From Psychrobacter celer (lineage in GTDB: Bacteria; Pseudomonadota; Gammaproteobacteria; Pseudomonadales; Moraxellaceae), in NCBI RefSeq assembly GCF_016107555.1, contig NZ_JABASU010000014.1:1-64000 (forward strand): a stretch of 64,000 nt of DNA, read 5' to 3'. A program made the position numbers and the translations under genes. Below the pieces are notes generated by a model. That model was given only the letters and a program-made list of their open reading frames with translations. It was not told the DNA's origin and ran no database searches. Shown piece by piece: positions 37,536 to 48,164 of this stretch. Position 1 is the stretch's first letter. Each line of letters begins with the position of its first letter.

Positions 37536-37600
37536 GGCTGGTATACATTTTCCTTATTTGGCTGCAATCTATCTCACTGCTATCCCTATTTTTAAAACAG
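37536..37600. repeat. Possible diverged copy of the 147-bp element centre
   Basis: CTGGTATACATTTTCCTTATTTGGCTG resembles the inner part of the 147-bp element (CTGGTATAAATTTTCCTTGCG). Only this stretch matches, so a degraded copy is possible but unproved. Confidence 0.3.
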
Positions 37601-37613
37601 GGGCACGCTGCAA

Positions 37614-37643
37614 TAAAAAACGCCTTTGATACAAGGCGTTTTT
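37614..37643. terminator. Bidirectional terminator between tamB and hemP
   Basis: AAAAAACGCCTTTG and CAAGGCGTTTTTT form a stem with T runs on both strands. Confidence 0.85.
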
Positions 37644-37680
37644 TATTATCGGGGATGTCTGATAACAGACAGATATCAAT

Positions 37681-37845
37681 TTATTTGGTCAAAATCAAAC
37701 GGTTATTACGAGTTAGGCGCAGGCGATACTCTTCGCCTTCATGTTCGATACGGACTTCTTTGGTTAAGGCAAATAGGTGCTGCGACTGCAAAGTAGGCAG
37801 ACGATTTTCGCGACAGTTTAAGTAACGAGAGATGACCATGCTCAT
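37681..37845 (-). CDS. hemP: Hemin uptake protein HemP
   Basis: 54 residues. The C-terminal pattern EYRLRLTRNNRLILTK is the HemP signature. The start at 37845 (MSMVISRYLN) is chosen because AAGGAA lies eight bases upstream; the longer frame to 37887 has no ribosome site. HemP is a small Fur-regulated protein linked to haem uptake; its molecular role is uncertain. A Fur box lies upstream. No haem receptor gene is adjacent, so it stands alone. Confidence 0.85.
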   Translation of the reverse strand: MSMVISRYLNCRENRLPTLQSQHLFALTKEVRIEHEGEEYRLRLTRNNRLILTK

Positions 37846-37904
37846 AATAAATTCCTTTTGATAAAGTGATAAAACAATAAGTGGCAATAGAACTACTACC
37901 TTTA

Positions 37905-37925
37905 ACGATAATAATTATCATTTAG
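37905..37925 (-). promoter_or_regulatory. Fur box upstream of hemP
   Basis: The core GATAATAATTATC (37907-37919) is a perfect 6-1-6 palindrome close to the Fur consensus. It lies about 60 bases upstream of the hemP start, where a promoter would be expected. Iron-dependent repression is inferred. Confidence 0.75.
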
Positions 37926-38174
37926 ATTTAATGATTTTGCAAGCCAATTGATAAAATAAAATGCAGTTATTATGTAAATTTATATAAATCCCTTGCTATC
38001 AACCACTTTTTTGTGCTCGCAGAATATCGAAAATCAGCCGTTTGCTAAAATCAGCGCACCGCTAAAGGCAGTCAGATCGCAGTTAGTATTTCGTCATCAA
38101 TATCATCCATCACTACTATCATTACTATTTCCAAGTAGCTATTCAAGTAGCTATTAATGCCCTCAAGGATTCTT

Positions 38175-39326
38175 ATGACCCGCATAAACCATCCTTCGCT
38201 CATGACCAACACTGCCCACATGCCAGCCAGCACCAAAGCCAATGCGAGCGCCAACGTTGTCAATGTCGCCGTGGCTGTCATTTATTATAAAAACTGCTAT
38301 CTCCTTGGGTTTCGTCATGCCGCGCAGCATCAGGGCAATCTTTATGAGTTTGTCGGTGGCAAGATCGAAGCACAGGAGGGTGCCGAGCAGGCGTTAATAC
38401 GAGAAGTGGCCGAAGAGATAGGTATCAACGTCGATAATAACTTAATAGTCAAGCTTGGCCGTATCCATCACGACTATGGTGATAAGCAGGTCAGCTTGCA
38501 GGTATATCAAATTGAGCTGACAGCAGAGCAATACGAGCAGCATAAACTGGCTGAGTATGGTCTAGAGGGGCAGGCGCTCAAGTGGGTGGATAAGCGAGCG
38601 TTACTGGCAGGTGAGTACCCATTGCCAGCGGCCAATCGTACGATTTTACAGTGGCTGCAGCTGCCGCCTGCCATCGCCATCACTTACCCCTTAGCGCATT
38701 TTGGCGGCCACACCGATCCAGCGGCAGCATGGCTGGCCTACCACCAGCAGCACCTTTTGCCCAGTGCGTGGGTGTATGTACGGCTCAAAGACGCAAGTGT
38801 GTCACGCGCTGACCGCACAATTGCCCAGCTCATGCAGAGGCGACCAGATATTCAGGCTATTTTGCCATTGACTAATGATGGCTCTAGTAGCGCTGAGATC
38901 GGGGATACGCCCACCTCTCAGGCGCTAATGGCACACCAGCCAATCAGCGCATACCATCTGACTCACACGGAGCTGCTGCGCTGGCAACATAGCCAATATG
39001 GTCAGACGGCAGCTTCCGACTCAATACCCGCAGGGCAACCACTCATCGTCAGCTGTCATGATGCCGAGAGCATCGCCGCCGCCAATCAGCTGGCACGCAT
39101 GCGCATTCAGCAGCAACTGCCGCCTATCATCGGTATTTTTATATCGCCTGTCTTGTCTACCCAAACGCATCCTAATACTGCGCCACTTGGCTGGCAGGCA
39201 TGGTCTGCACTGACCAAACTGGCTGACATGCCCGTCATTGGTTTGGGCGGATTATCGCCGTCAATGATCGATAAGACCAAGCAATACGGCGGCGTCAGTG
39301 TGGCGGGTATTCGTCAGTTTTTATAG
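38175..39326 (+). CDS. MutT/Nudix hydrolase fused to ThiE/TenI-like domain
   Basis: 383 residues from the ATG at 38175 (AAGGA six to seven bases upstream). The N-terminal Nudix box spans 62-84 (G62, E68, REVAEEIG). The protein then carries a ThiE/TenI-type domain from about 190 (HDAESIAAANQL, PVIGLGGLSPSMI) ending in GVSVAGIRQFL. Nudix/ThiE fusions are known in gammaproteobacteria and are annotated as 8-oxo-dGTP sanitising enzymes. It is unclear whether the second domain makes thiamine phosphate; a complete set of ThiE phosphate-binding residues could not be confirmed by eye. Confidence 0.88.
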   Translation: MTRINHPSLMTNTAHMPASTKANASANVVNVAVAVIYYKNCYLLGFRHAAQHQGNLYEFVGGKIEAQEGAEQALIREVAEEIGINVDNNLIVKLGRIHHDYGDKQVSLQVYQIELTAEQYEQHKLAEYGLEGQALKWVDKRALLAGEYPLPAANRTILQWLQLPPAIAITYPLAHFGGHTDPAAAWLAYHQQHLLPSAWVYVRLKDASVSRADRTIAQLMQRRPDIQAILPLTNDGSSSAEIGDTPTSQALMAHQPISAYHLTHTELLRWQHSQYGQTAASDSIPAGQPLIVSCHDAESIAAANQLARMRIQQQLPPIIGIFISPVLSTQTHPNTAPLGWQAWSALTKLADMPVIGLGGLSPSMIDKTKQYGGVSVAGIRQFL

Positions 39327-39858
39327 GCCCAAAACAGCAAAAACACAACAAATATTAAGTCGGCTAAGCCACTGATTTTTTAGCGTATTTATCTGTTTGG
39401 TAAACATGTATTTATATTGCATCATAAACACATACTTACTTACAAACCGTTGCGTTTCCCTACATTGCGACACTGTTTTTGTGGGGTGGCTGGTCTTAAT
39501 ATATACCGTCTAACAAAGTCAATTAAATACCGATTAAAACGCCCCTAAGCAGCTCACTATTTATCATTTATCGCTTATCCAAACGATACCTTATTATAAA
39601 AACAGTATGGCAGACACAGCATTTAGTAAATAGCGTTTAGTAAAAAAGCGCGCTGATACTTACTGATATTCTTATGTGTTTATACCAGTCCCACGTTGAC
39701 ATATAGTGTATCTGCTTTATTTAGAATCGACGATAGCGCCACTATAGGCTTAGGTTAAGACGTAAGACCACGATTACACCCATTAGGTGTTATCTACAAT
39801 GTATAAAATTGACAATGTATAAAGCATATTTAACAGACATAATAAATACGGTATATCT
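39327..39858. other. 532-bp spacer before the lipocalin gene; holds a repeat arm
   Basis: AT-rich. It holds a solo arm of the 147-bp element near 39680-39736. No gene is supported. Confidence 0.6.
39680..39736. repeat. Solo arm of the 147-bp element, inverted
   Basis: Reversed, this segment reads ATCGTCGATTCTAAATAAAG, then CAGATACACTATATGTCAAC and GTGGGACTGGTATA, matching the left arm of copies A and B. The rest of the element is missing. It ends in CACTATAGG, recalling the TATAGT/ACTATA termini. Confidence 0.65.
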
Positions 39859-41091
39859 ATGAAAACCAATAAGTTACCTAAATCAGCTTGGTCTGATTCA
39901 CAGGAAGCTGGTTCTCAATCTCAGCAGAGCAGTTCATTTAGCGACTGCTATTTACACAGTGAATTGACCAAAAGCAGCGCACAGCAAACAGACAATGTCA
40001 GTCATGCTGCCAGCAATGATGCCAGCTATCGTGATGATCTGGTAGATGAGATAGCGAGCAGCAGGTATTCGCAGCCAGCGCCCACTCAGGTGTCTTTACA
40101 AGACAATTATTTTGGTTATAAAAAGGTGAGCAAAAAACCTGCCAAAATAGAAGACTCTGCCATGATGGATGACATCCAAGTAACCTCGCCGCCAAAAGAT
40201 AAGCACACAACGTCAAAGTGCCTGACGGGTCATGGACAAACGCCTGTGGATGCAATCATGCAGAAAGGCGCTCTTAATACCTACGACAAGTCTAAGAAAG
40301 TAGGCGCGTCATCAAAGCCTAGCTCATCAACAGCTGATGGACAGACATCCTACGGCTCTACGTCTTATACAGACTCATACAGCGAAATACCGGAGCGCGT
40401 ATTTATGAATGGATTGATCAAGCACACAGGCATAGCATTAGCGATTATCATACCTCTGGCGGCGTTTTCTGCTTATGCTGCTTCGCCTGAGACAACCACA
40501 GCGGCAAAATCAAGCACAGTGGCAAAGACCAGCAGCGCTGAAATGACAGAGACACTAGCTGTGCAGCCAAGTGATATCATCCATAAATCTGCGACCACGC
40601 CGACCACAGTCGATAGTGTAGATCTAAACAAATACGCGGGGACGTGGTATGAAATAGGCCGCTTGCCGATGTATTTTCAACGTAACTGCGCAGGCGATGT
40701 GACGGCCAACTATACGCAAAAGACGGACGGCTCGGGCGTTATCGTCACCAACAAGTGCTTGGATAGTGACGGCGCAGAGATAGTTGCTGACGGTTTGGCC
40801 AAACCTGCCGATGCCACTGGTAGTAAACTCAAGGTTACGTTTTTGCCATCGTGGATACGCTGGCTGCCAGTGGGCCGTGCCGACTATTGGGTGCTGGCAC
40901 GTGATGGCGATTACAAAACTGCTTTGGTAGGGACGCCTGACAAAGACTATCTTTGGTTGCTGGCACGCTCACCAGATATCGCTCAAGAAACGTATGCCAA
41001 ATATCGTCAAATTGCCCAGCAGCAAGGCTACGATTTAAAAGAATTTGAGCTGACACCGCAGTCCAAACAAACGGTCAACTTGGTCCCATAA
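39859..41091 (+). CDS. Lipocalin family protein (Blc-like) with long N-terminal extension or internal start
   Basis: The open frame has 410 residues. The lipocalin domain is clear from about 250 (KYAGTWYEIGRLP) with LWLLARSP and a C-terminal helix. Residues 183-205 (MNGLIKHTGIALAIIIPLAAF) form a signal peptide with AYAAS cleavage. Upstream residues 1-182 are Ser/Gln/Lys-rich with no recognised domain. The ATG at 40405 has GGAG 10-12 bases upstream, while the ATG at 39859 has none, so translation may really begin at 40405. The 182-codon open stretch could still be an extension. Lipocalins of this type bind lipids or hydrophobic compounds at the envelope. Confidence 0.78.
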   Translation: MKTNKLPKSAWSDSQEAGSQSQQSSSFSDCYLHSELTKSSAQQTDNVSHAASNDASYRDDLVDEIASSRYSQPAPTQVSLQDNYFGYKKVSKKPAKIEDSAMMDDIQVTSPPKDKHTTSKCLTGHGQTPVDAIMQKGALNTYDKSKKVGASSKPSSSTADGQTSYGSTSYTDSYSEIPERVFMNGLIKHTGIALAIIIPLAAFSAYAASPETTTAAKSSTVAKTSSAEMTETLAVQPSDIIHKSATTPTTVDSVDLNKYAGTWYEIGRLPMYFQRNCAGDVTANYTQKTDGSGVIVTNKCLDSDGAEIVADGLAKPADATGSKLKVTFLPSWIRWLPVGRADYWVLARDGDYKTALVGTPDKDYLWLLARSPDIAQETYAKYRQIAQQQGYDLKEFELTPQSKQTVNLVP

Positions 41092-41292
41092 TCCTGTTCG
41101 CGTGGTTAATGACTGGCAAAATAGGGCGTTTTAGGCTAAAATCTAGGCGCTCTACATACTCTAACGCAAATAACCAAAATCGAGAGTCTTGATGACTCCA
41201 TAAGTGTCAACGCTTAGAGCCTATACTGCCCATCTATTTATTTTTCTTCATACTTTACTGATCATACATTACTGACCATAAGGATGTTTCTC

Positions 41293-42729
41293 GTGAGCAA
41301 CGCTGATACCTTACGCCAATTACATCAAGACCACTTGAGCAACTACAACACCCAAGAGCAACAAGCCATTGAGCTAATGGGGCTGCTAAATAAGCTTTAT
41401 AATGAGCAAGACGTACAAGTGACTTTGTTCGGCGAAACGCTAGATACCAGCTCAGTGGGTCAAATATTGGCACTGCATCAAAAAGTAGCATTGCGTGAGC
41501 AAGGCGCAAAGACCATCCAGGTCGCTGACACCTTGGCCATGGTAAAAACTTTGGCAGAAAATAAAGGCCTTCAAGCCGCTCGTATCGATGTCGGCCAGCT
41601 AATCGCCTCTGACACTGACGTACAGGCTGCCCTGCAAGCCGTCAATCACGAGCAAGGGGCGATGAACAGCGCCACTGACGTGGTATTATACGGTTTTGGC
41701 CGTATTGGTCGTATTTTGACTCGCCTATTGTTATCGCAAGCATCTAGTGCCAAAGGCTTGCAGCTAAAAGCCATCGTCGTACGTCCTGCAAAAGCAGGCG
41801 ATCTGGCCAAGCGTGCGTCGTTGTTAGAGCGCGACTCTATCCATGGCAGTTTTGCTGGCGGCGTGACGGTTGATGAAGACAACAACGGCCTGATCATCAA
41901 TGGCCGCTTTGTACAAGTGATTTATGCCAATGACCCAAGCACCATCGATTATACCGCTTATGGCATCGCTGATGCGTTGGTAATCGACAACACGGGCATC
42001 TGGAAAGACGAAGATGGCCTTGGTAAACACTTGCAATCTACTGGTGTCAAAAAAGTACTCCTAACCGCACCAGCAGGCGGTGATATCAAAAACGTCGTGT
42101 ATGGTGTCAACAATGACACAGTCGGCGATGATACTATCGTTAGTGCAGCCAGCTGTACCACCAACGCTATTACCCCAACGCTAAAAGTACTAAACGATGA
42201 GTACGGTATCGAAAACGGTCACGTCGAGACCATTCACTCATTTACCAATGATCAAAACCTAATTGATAACTATCACAAATCAGACCGCCGCGGCCGTAGT
42301 GCCGTATTGAACATGGTCATCACCAGCACAGGCGCTGCAAAAGCAGTCGGTAAAGCGTTACCGGAGCTCAGTGGTAAGCTAACTGGCAATGCCATTCGCG
42401 TTCCAACCCCCAACGTGAGTCTTGCGATTTTGAACTTAAATCTAAAAACTGCGCCAGAGAGTGCTGATGCGTTAAATGCGTTTATGCGCAAAATCGCCAA
42501 CAGTCACACTTGGCAGTCGCAAATCGCTTATACAGACTCGACTGAAGCGGTGTCGACCGACTTTGTTGGGACCACTCATGTCGGTATCGTCGATGCGCAA
42601 GCAACTATTTTGACTGATAATCATGCCATCGTATATATCTGGTATGACAACGAAGTAGGCTATAGTACTCAGGTATTGCGTTTGGCTACCCAGATGGCTG
42701 GCATTAGCTATACGCAAATTCCTGCATAA
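41293..42729 (+). CDS. gap: Glyceraldehyde-3-phosphate dehydrogenase, N-terminally extended type
   Basis: About 478 residues, against about 330-335 in ordinary GAPDH. An N-terminal helical extension (about 1-125) precedes the NAD motif VVLYGFGRIGR. The catalytic Cys is in SAASCTTNAITP. This is the large GAPDH subtype found in Pseudomonas and relatives. The GTG at 41293 is chosen as start because AAGGAT lies seven bases before it; the ATG at 41284 overlaps that site. Confidence 0.92.
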   Translation: MSNADTLRQLHQDHLSNYNTQEQQAIELMGLLNKLYNEQDVQVTLFGETLDTSSVGQILALHQKVALREQGAKTIQVADTLAMVKTLAENKGLQAARIDVGQLIASDTDVQAALQAVNHEQGAMNSATDVVLYGFGRIGRILTRLLLSQASSAKGLQLKAIVVRPAKAGDLAKRASLLERDSIHGSFAGGVTVDEDNNGLIINGRFVQVIYANDPSTIDYTAYGIADALVIDNTGIWKDEDGLGKHLQSTGVKKVLLTAPAGGDIKNVVYGVNNDTVGDDTIVSAASCTTNAITPTLKVLNDEYGIENGHVETIHSFTNDQNLIDNYHKSDRRGRSAVLNMVITSTGAAKAVGKALPELSGKLTGNAIRVPTPNVSLAILNLNLKTAPESADALNAFMRKIANSHTWQSQIAYTDSTEAVSTDFVGTTHVGIVDAQATILTDNHAIVYIWYDNEVGYSTQVLRLATQMAGISYTQIPA

Positions 42730-42769
42730 AACGTAAGCTAAGCGCTGCAAACTCAAATATAATATAAAG

Positions 42770-42806
42770 CACCCGATAGTCCGATTGGTTATCGGGTGTT
42801 ATTGTC
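42770..42806 (+). terminator. Probable terminator after gap
   Basis: CACCCGATA (42770-42778) pairs with TATCGGGTG (42790-42798), followed by TTATTGT; the T run is poor. Confidence 0.5.
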
Positions 42807-42939
42807 ATCATGAAGGCTAAGTGCTAACTACCAAATGCTAAGCACCAATAATAGGACTTTGGCAGTCGTCATGACAAACCCCCTAGCAAAAACCTAAAAT
42901 ACAGCCGCTGGTTGTAGCCAGTTATAGACTGGATTGTAA

Positions 42940-44163
<1,224 letters not shown>

Positions 44164-44241
44164 GCTATGATGCTTAAGCTGATATACTTAAATGTTTAGA
44201 GCAACCCCCGTAATCAATTGACACAAGACACAGGAGTTTAT

Positions 44242-45414
44242 ATGGCAGATGACATAGCAAATACGACCGAAGAAGCAAGGTTTATTAAGCAAACTCGCAA
44301 CTTTGATATTCAGCGCGTTATTGTCAAGATTGGCTCATCGTTATTAACCAATAACGGCCGAGGGCTGGATCGAACTGCCATTTACGAATGGGCCAAGCAA
44401 ATTGCAAAGCTGCATAAGCAAGGCGTGGAAGTGCTGCTGGTGTCCTCTGGTGCAGTTGCCGAAGGTGTGGTACGTATGAACCTTGAGGAGCGCCCACGGA
44501 AGCTTGCCGCCTTGCAAGCGTGTGCATCTATTGGTCAGATGGGTTTGATTGAGACCTGGTGGTCGGCTTTGATTCAACACGGTATCCAAAGCTCACAGCT
44601 TTTGCTGACACACGATGATTTGTCCAACCGTAGTCGTTACCTAAATACCACTGGCGCCTTGACCCAATTGTTGGACTGGCGCGTCCTGCCGGTCATCAAT
44701 GAAAATGATACCATCACTATTGATGAGATTAAGTTTGGTGACAATGACACATTGGGCGCGATGGCAGCGGCGATGGTTAATGCAGATTTGTATATTATCC
44801 TCACAGACCAAGAAGGCGTCTTTACAGACAACCCGCGTGACAACCCCAATGCCAAGATGATTCGCCAAGAGCGCGCGATGGCAGATTATTTGTTTGATAT
44901 CGCAGGTGATGGCGGCAAGCTTGGGCGCGGCGGTATGCTGACTAAGATCCGCGCCGGTCGCCTTGCTGCTATGGGCGGCTGTCCGACGGTGATTGTCAGT
45001 GGTGCGATCGATGATGTCATCACGCGAGTGGTCTCAGGCGAGGCGGTGGGTACGCTATTGACCACCAATGATGAAGACAAAATCATCGCCCGCAAACAGT
45101 GGCTGGCTGCGCATCTACGCATGTCAGGCACCCTGATCGTCGATGCTGGAGCGGCCAAGGCGGTGGTCGAGCATCATAAGAGCTTATTGCCTGTCGGGGT
45201 GGTAGAGGTACGCGGCGATTTTGATGAAGGCGATGTGGTAGAGGTGGTGCACCAAGACACAGGCGAGCGTATCGCGGTCGGCCAAGTCAACTTTTCATCT
45301 CGTGATGCGCGCCGTGTGGCTCGTGAGCGAACTGAGGAGTTTGATAAGATACTTGGCAATCATGAAGAGCGCGTGGTCATGGTGCACCGAGACAATCTAG
45401 CACTGACCGTCTGA
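44242..45414 (+). CDS. proB: Glutamate 5-kinase
   Basis: About 390 residues. The start at 44242 is chosen for CAGGAG six bases upstream. The kinase domain has VIVKIGSSLLT, VSSGAVAEG, PVINENDTI and ILTDQEGVFT. A PUA domain is at the C-terminus (from about 290, GTLIVDAGAAKAV). It makes gamma-glutamyl phosphate, the first step of proline synthesis. It follows obgE by 78 bases; proA is not adjacent. Confidence 0.95.
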   Translation: MADDIANTTEEARFIKQTRNFDIQRVIVKIGSSLLTNNGRGLDRTAIYEWAKQIAKLHKQGVEVLLVSSGAVAEGVVRMNLEERPRKLAALQACASIGQMGLIETWWSALIQHGIQSSQLLLTHDDLSNRSRYLNTTGALTQLLDWRVLPVINENDTITIDEIKFGDNDTLGAMAAAMVNADLYIILTDQEGVFTDNPRDNPNAKMIRQERAMADYLFDIAGDGGKLGRGGMLTKIRAGRLAAMGGCPTVIVSGAIDDVITRVVSGEAVGTLLTTNDEDKIIARKQWLAAHLRMSGTLIVDAGAAKAVVEHHKSLLPVGVVEVRGDFDEGDVVEVVHQDTGERIAVGQVNFSSRDARRVARERTEEFDKILGNHEERVVMVHRDNLALTV

Positions 45415-45450
45415 TCCTATTTAGCGGTCTGATCGCTATTTTCAATGACG

Positions 45451-45500
45451 AAGGCGTGTCCTTATTTTTATCGATAGATATTTGATTGAGGACACGCCCT
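45451..45500. repeat. 50-bp palindromic repeat after proB, possibly a terminator
   Basis: GGCGTGTCCT (45453-45462) pairs perfectly with AGGACACGCC (45489-45498) around a 26-base AT-rich centre containing TATCGATAGATA. The right half matches half-copies at 18170-18211 and 52918-52953. It may terminate proB transcription, but it lacks a T run and belongs to a dispersed family. Confidence 0.65.
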
Positions 45501-45678
45501 AATAATAAATGGCATTTAAGCTTAAGCTTTGGGCGCTCCTATCAACTCATGAGACGGTTTTTAGTATTTATATGCCGCCATCTATACGTTATCAGCGTTT
45601 ATCATTTTTTATTCACTTTATTTATCCAGTACAGTATGCAAAGAGATATAAATACTGTGCGGTTTTGGAGATTTGTAC

Positions 45679-46815
45679 ATGAGTGCTTCAGACAATAATC
45701 ATTCGGCTCAGCAAACGTTTGCGCCGTTAAAAAACGATAGATTGCTACGTGCCTTACGCTTTGAGCCTGTTGATACCACCCCTGTTTGGATGATGCGTCA
45801 AGCTGGCCGTTATTTACCAGAATATAAAGCCACGCGGGCAGAGGCTGGCGATTTTATGAGCTTGTGTAAAGACACTGCGCGTGCCACCGAGGTCACCTTA
45901 CAGCCACTGCGTCGTTATGATTTAGATGCGGCGATTTTATTTAGCGATATTTTGACCATTCCTGATGCGATGGGTTTGGGTTTGTACTTTGAGACAGGCG
46001 AAGGCCCAAAGTTCAAGTACCCGATTCGTCAGCAGGCAGACCTTGATAGACTGCCAGTGCTGGATATGAATGACTCGCTTGATTATGTCATGCGTGCGGT
46101 GACCAGTATTCGTCAGGCGCTAAATGGCCAAGTACCCTTATTTGGGTTTTCTGGTAGCCCTTGGACACTAGCCACTTATATGATCGAAGGCGGCAGCTCA
46201 AAGGACTATCGTTATACTAAAGGTTTTTTGTATAGCAATCCTGAGTTTTTGCATCAGTTATTGGATAAGTTGGCTAGCGCAGTGGTGGATTATTTGGATG
46301 CTCAAGTGGTCGCTGGTGCTCAGGTTTTACAGCTATTTGATAGCTGGGGCGGCGCGCTTGGTCATCGTCAGTTCGTTGACTTCTCTCATGCCTATAATAA
46401 GCGTATCGTCGCTGAGCTAAAGATTCGTCACCCGCAGATCCCAGTGGTGCTATTTACCAAAGGCGGTGGCCTGTGGCTCGATGTGCAAGCAGACAGTCAG
46501 GCGGACGCACTCGGGCTAGACTGGACCATGCCGATAGATCGCGCGCGCCAAGTGCTCAATGAGAGCCAGCGTCAATTGACCAAGCAGCACAAAAAACTAC
46601 AAAGCAGCAAAGCACTACAAGGCAATTTAGATCCAGCAACCTTGTATGGCTCGCCTGCCACCATCCGCGCAGAAGTAACGGCGATGCTCGATAGAGCCTA
46701 TGCAGATGGCGAAAAAACAGGCTACGTGGCAAACTTAGGTCATGGTATCACGCAGTGGGTCAACCCTGAAAATGCCAAGGTGTTTATTGATGCGGTTCAT
46801 GACTATAAACTTTAG
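45679..46815 (+). CDS. hemE: Uroporphyrinogen decarboxylase
   Basis: 378 residues from the ATG at 45679, with GGAG eight bases upstream. [15 protein letters not shown] is the family's substrate-site motif, and [14 protein letters not shown] and NLGHGI are conserved. It removes four acetate carboxyls from uroporphyrinogen III in haem synthesis. It is monocistronic between a repeat and argC. Usual length is about 355; the slight excess is in the N-terminus and an internal loop ([15 protein letters not shown]). Confidence 0.95.
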   Translation: MSASDNNHSAQQTFAPLKNDRLLRALRFEPVDTTPVWMMRQAGRYLPEYKATRAEAGDFMSLCKDTARATEVTLQPLRRYDLDAAILFSDILTIPDAMGLGLYFETGEGPKFKYPIRQQADLDRLPVLDMNDSLDYVMRAVTSIRQALNGQVPLFGFSGSPWTLATYMIEGGSSKDYRYTKGFLYSNPEFLHQLLDKLASAVVDYLDAQVVAGAQVLQLFDSWGGALGHRQFVDFSHAYNKRIVAELKIRHPQIPVVLFTKGGGLWLDVQADSQADALGLDWTMPIDRARQVLNESQRQLTKQHKKLQSSKALQGNLDPATLYGSPATIRAEVTAMLDRAYADGEKTGYVANLGHGITQWVNPENAKVFIDAVHDYKL

Positions 46816-46883
46816 TTTATAGCGCATGAGCCATGCTTTGATGTGAGAGCAAATTCTTATCGCCAGTCGAATCCCGCAACGGG

Positions 46884-46909
46884 TACTGTCAACGAGCTTG
46901 ATGACAGTA
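46884..46909. other. Inverted repeat upstream of argC
   Basis: TACTGTCA (46884-46891) and TGACAGTA (46902-46909) flank ten bases. It has no T run and does not match the ArgR consensus. It could be an operator or an RNA hairpin in the argC leader. Confidence 0.4.
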
Positions 46910-46983
46910 GAGCGATACTTGCGTTTGTTTTCTGGCTACTTTATTTTTAGGCATGATGTTACTTAAGTAAAAAAGGATATCTT

Positions 46984-48051
46984 ATGATTTCAGCAGCTAT
47001 TGTCGGCGGTACAGGCTATACAGGTATTGAGCTTATTCGCTTATTGTCTGCCCACCCCAACGTGTCTCTTGATTTGCTAACGTCACGTAGCGAGGCGGGT
47101 ACGCGCGCTGATGAGATATTTCCAAGCTTACGCGGTATATCAGACATCGTTTTTAGTGATTTGGGTGAAGATACACTTGGGGCGTTACAAAAGTGCGATG
47201 TGGTGTTTTTTGCGACCCCTCATGGAGTGGCGATGAAGCAGGCCGAGGCGCTCACGCAAGTGGGCGTTAAGGTCATCGATTTGGCTGCTGATTTTCGTTT
47301 GCAGTCCTTGACGGAGTTTGAGCACTGGTACAAACAATCTCATGCTTGTCCTGAGCTGCTAAAAACGGCTGTTTATGGCTTACCTGAGGTCAATCGTGCC
47401 AAGCTTACCGAGGCGCTGGTCGTGGGCAATCCTGGTTGCTATCCTACCACGGCGATTTTAGGTCTCAAGCCTATTATCGAAAAACAAAACACCCAAGCAG
47501 ATAGGCTGATCGAGCCGCGTATCGTCATTGATGCAAAATCTGGTGTCTCAGGCGCTGGACGTCAGGCAAAACTTGCGCTCAATTATGCCGAAACGACAGA
47601 TAATTTTAAGGCTTATAGCGTTGAGGGGCATCGTCACCTGCCTGAGATCGAGCAGGGTGTGGCACAGTTACTAGGCAGTCAGTTTACGCATCGCATTCGT
47701 TTTTTACCGCATTTGGTGCCGATGATACGCGGTATGCTCAGCTCCATTCATATGGAGATGACAGAGGCTGGGACGGCTATTGACTGGCAGCAAGCCTTCG
47801 AGAATGCTTATGCAAGTGAGCCATTTATCGATGTCATGCCCAAAGGCAATTATCCAGATACCCGCAGTGTCCGCGCCAGTAACCGTTTGCGTATAGCGAT
47901 ACATCAAGACAACGAGCGCGCTGAGCTGACAGTGATCGTGGTACAGGACAACCTCGTAAAAGGAGCAGCAGGACAAGCGGTACAAAATATGAATGTCATG
48001 TTTGGGCTTGAGGAGTCATTGGGATTGAGTTTTGCACCTATTGTTCCTTAA
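46984..48051 (+). CDS. argC: N-acetyl-gamma-glutamyl-phosphate reductase
   Basis: 355 residues. The NADP-binding N-terminus (AIVGGTGYTGIELIRLL) is followed by the active-site Cys in VGNPGCYPTT and a C-terminal catalytic domain (GAGRQAK, GHRHLPE). It reduces acetylglutamyl phosphate in arginine synthesis. Start preceded by AAAGGAT. No other arg gene is adjacent. Confidence 0.96.
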   Translation: MISAAIVGGTGYTGIELIRLLSAHPNVSLDLLTSRSEAGTRADEIFPSLRGISDIVFSDLGEDTLGALQKCDVVFFATPHGVAMKQAEALTQVGVKVIDLAADFRLQSLTEFEHWYKQSHACPELLKTAVYGLPEVNRAKLTEALVVGNPGCYPTTAILGLKPIIEKQNTQADRLIEPRIVIDAKSGVSGAGRQAKLALNYAETTDNFKAYSVEGHRHLPEIEQGVAQLLGSQFTHRIRFLPHLVPMIRGMLSSIHMEMTEAGTAIDWQQAFENAYASEPFIDVMPKGNYPDTRSVRASNRLRIAIHQDNERAELTVIVVQDNLVKGAAGQAVQNMNVMFGLEESLGLSFAPIVP

Positions 48052-48164
48052 GGTGTTGTTTTGTTCGCTTTTTTCTCACCTTGTCATTCACATTTATGGT
48101 GCTAGGTATTGATTATAAATTCCGCTATACTAACTTGCCCTTACTATTAAGAGATACTGTCTAA

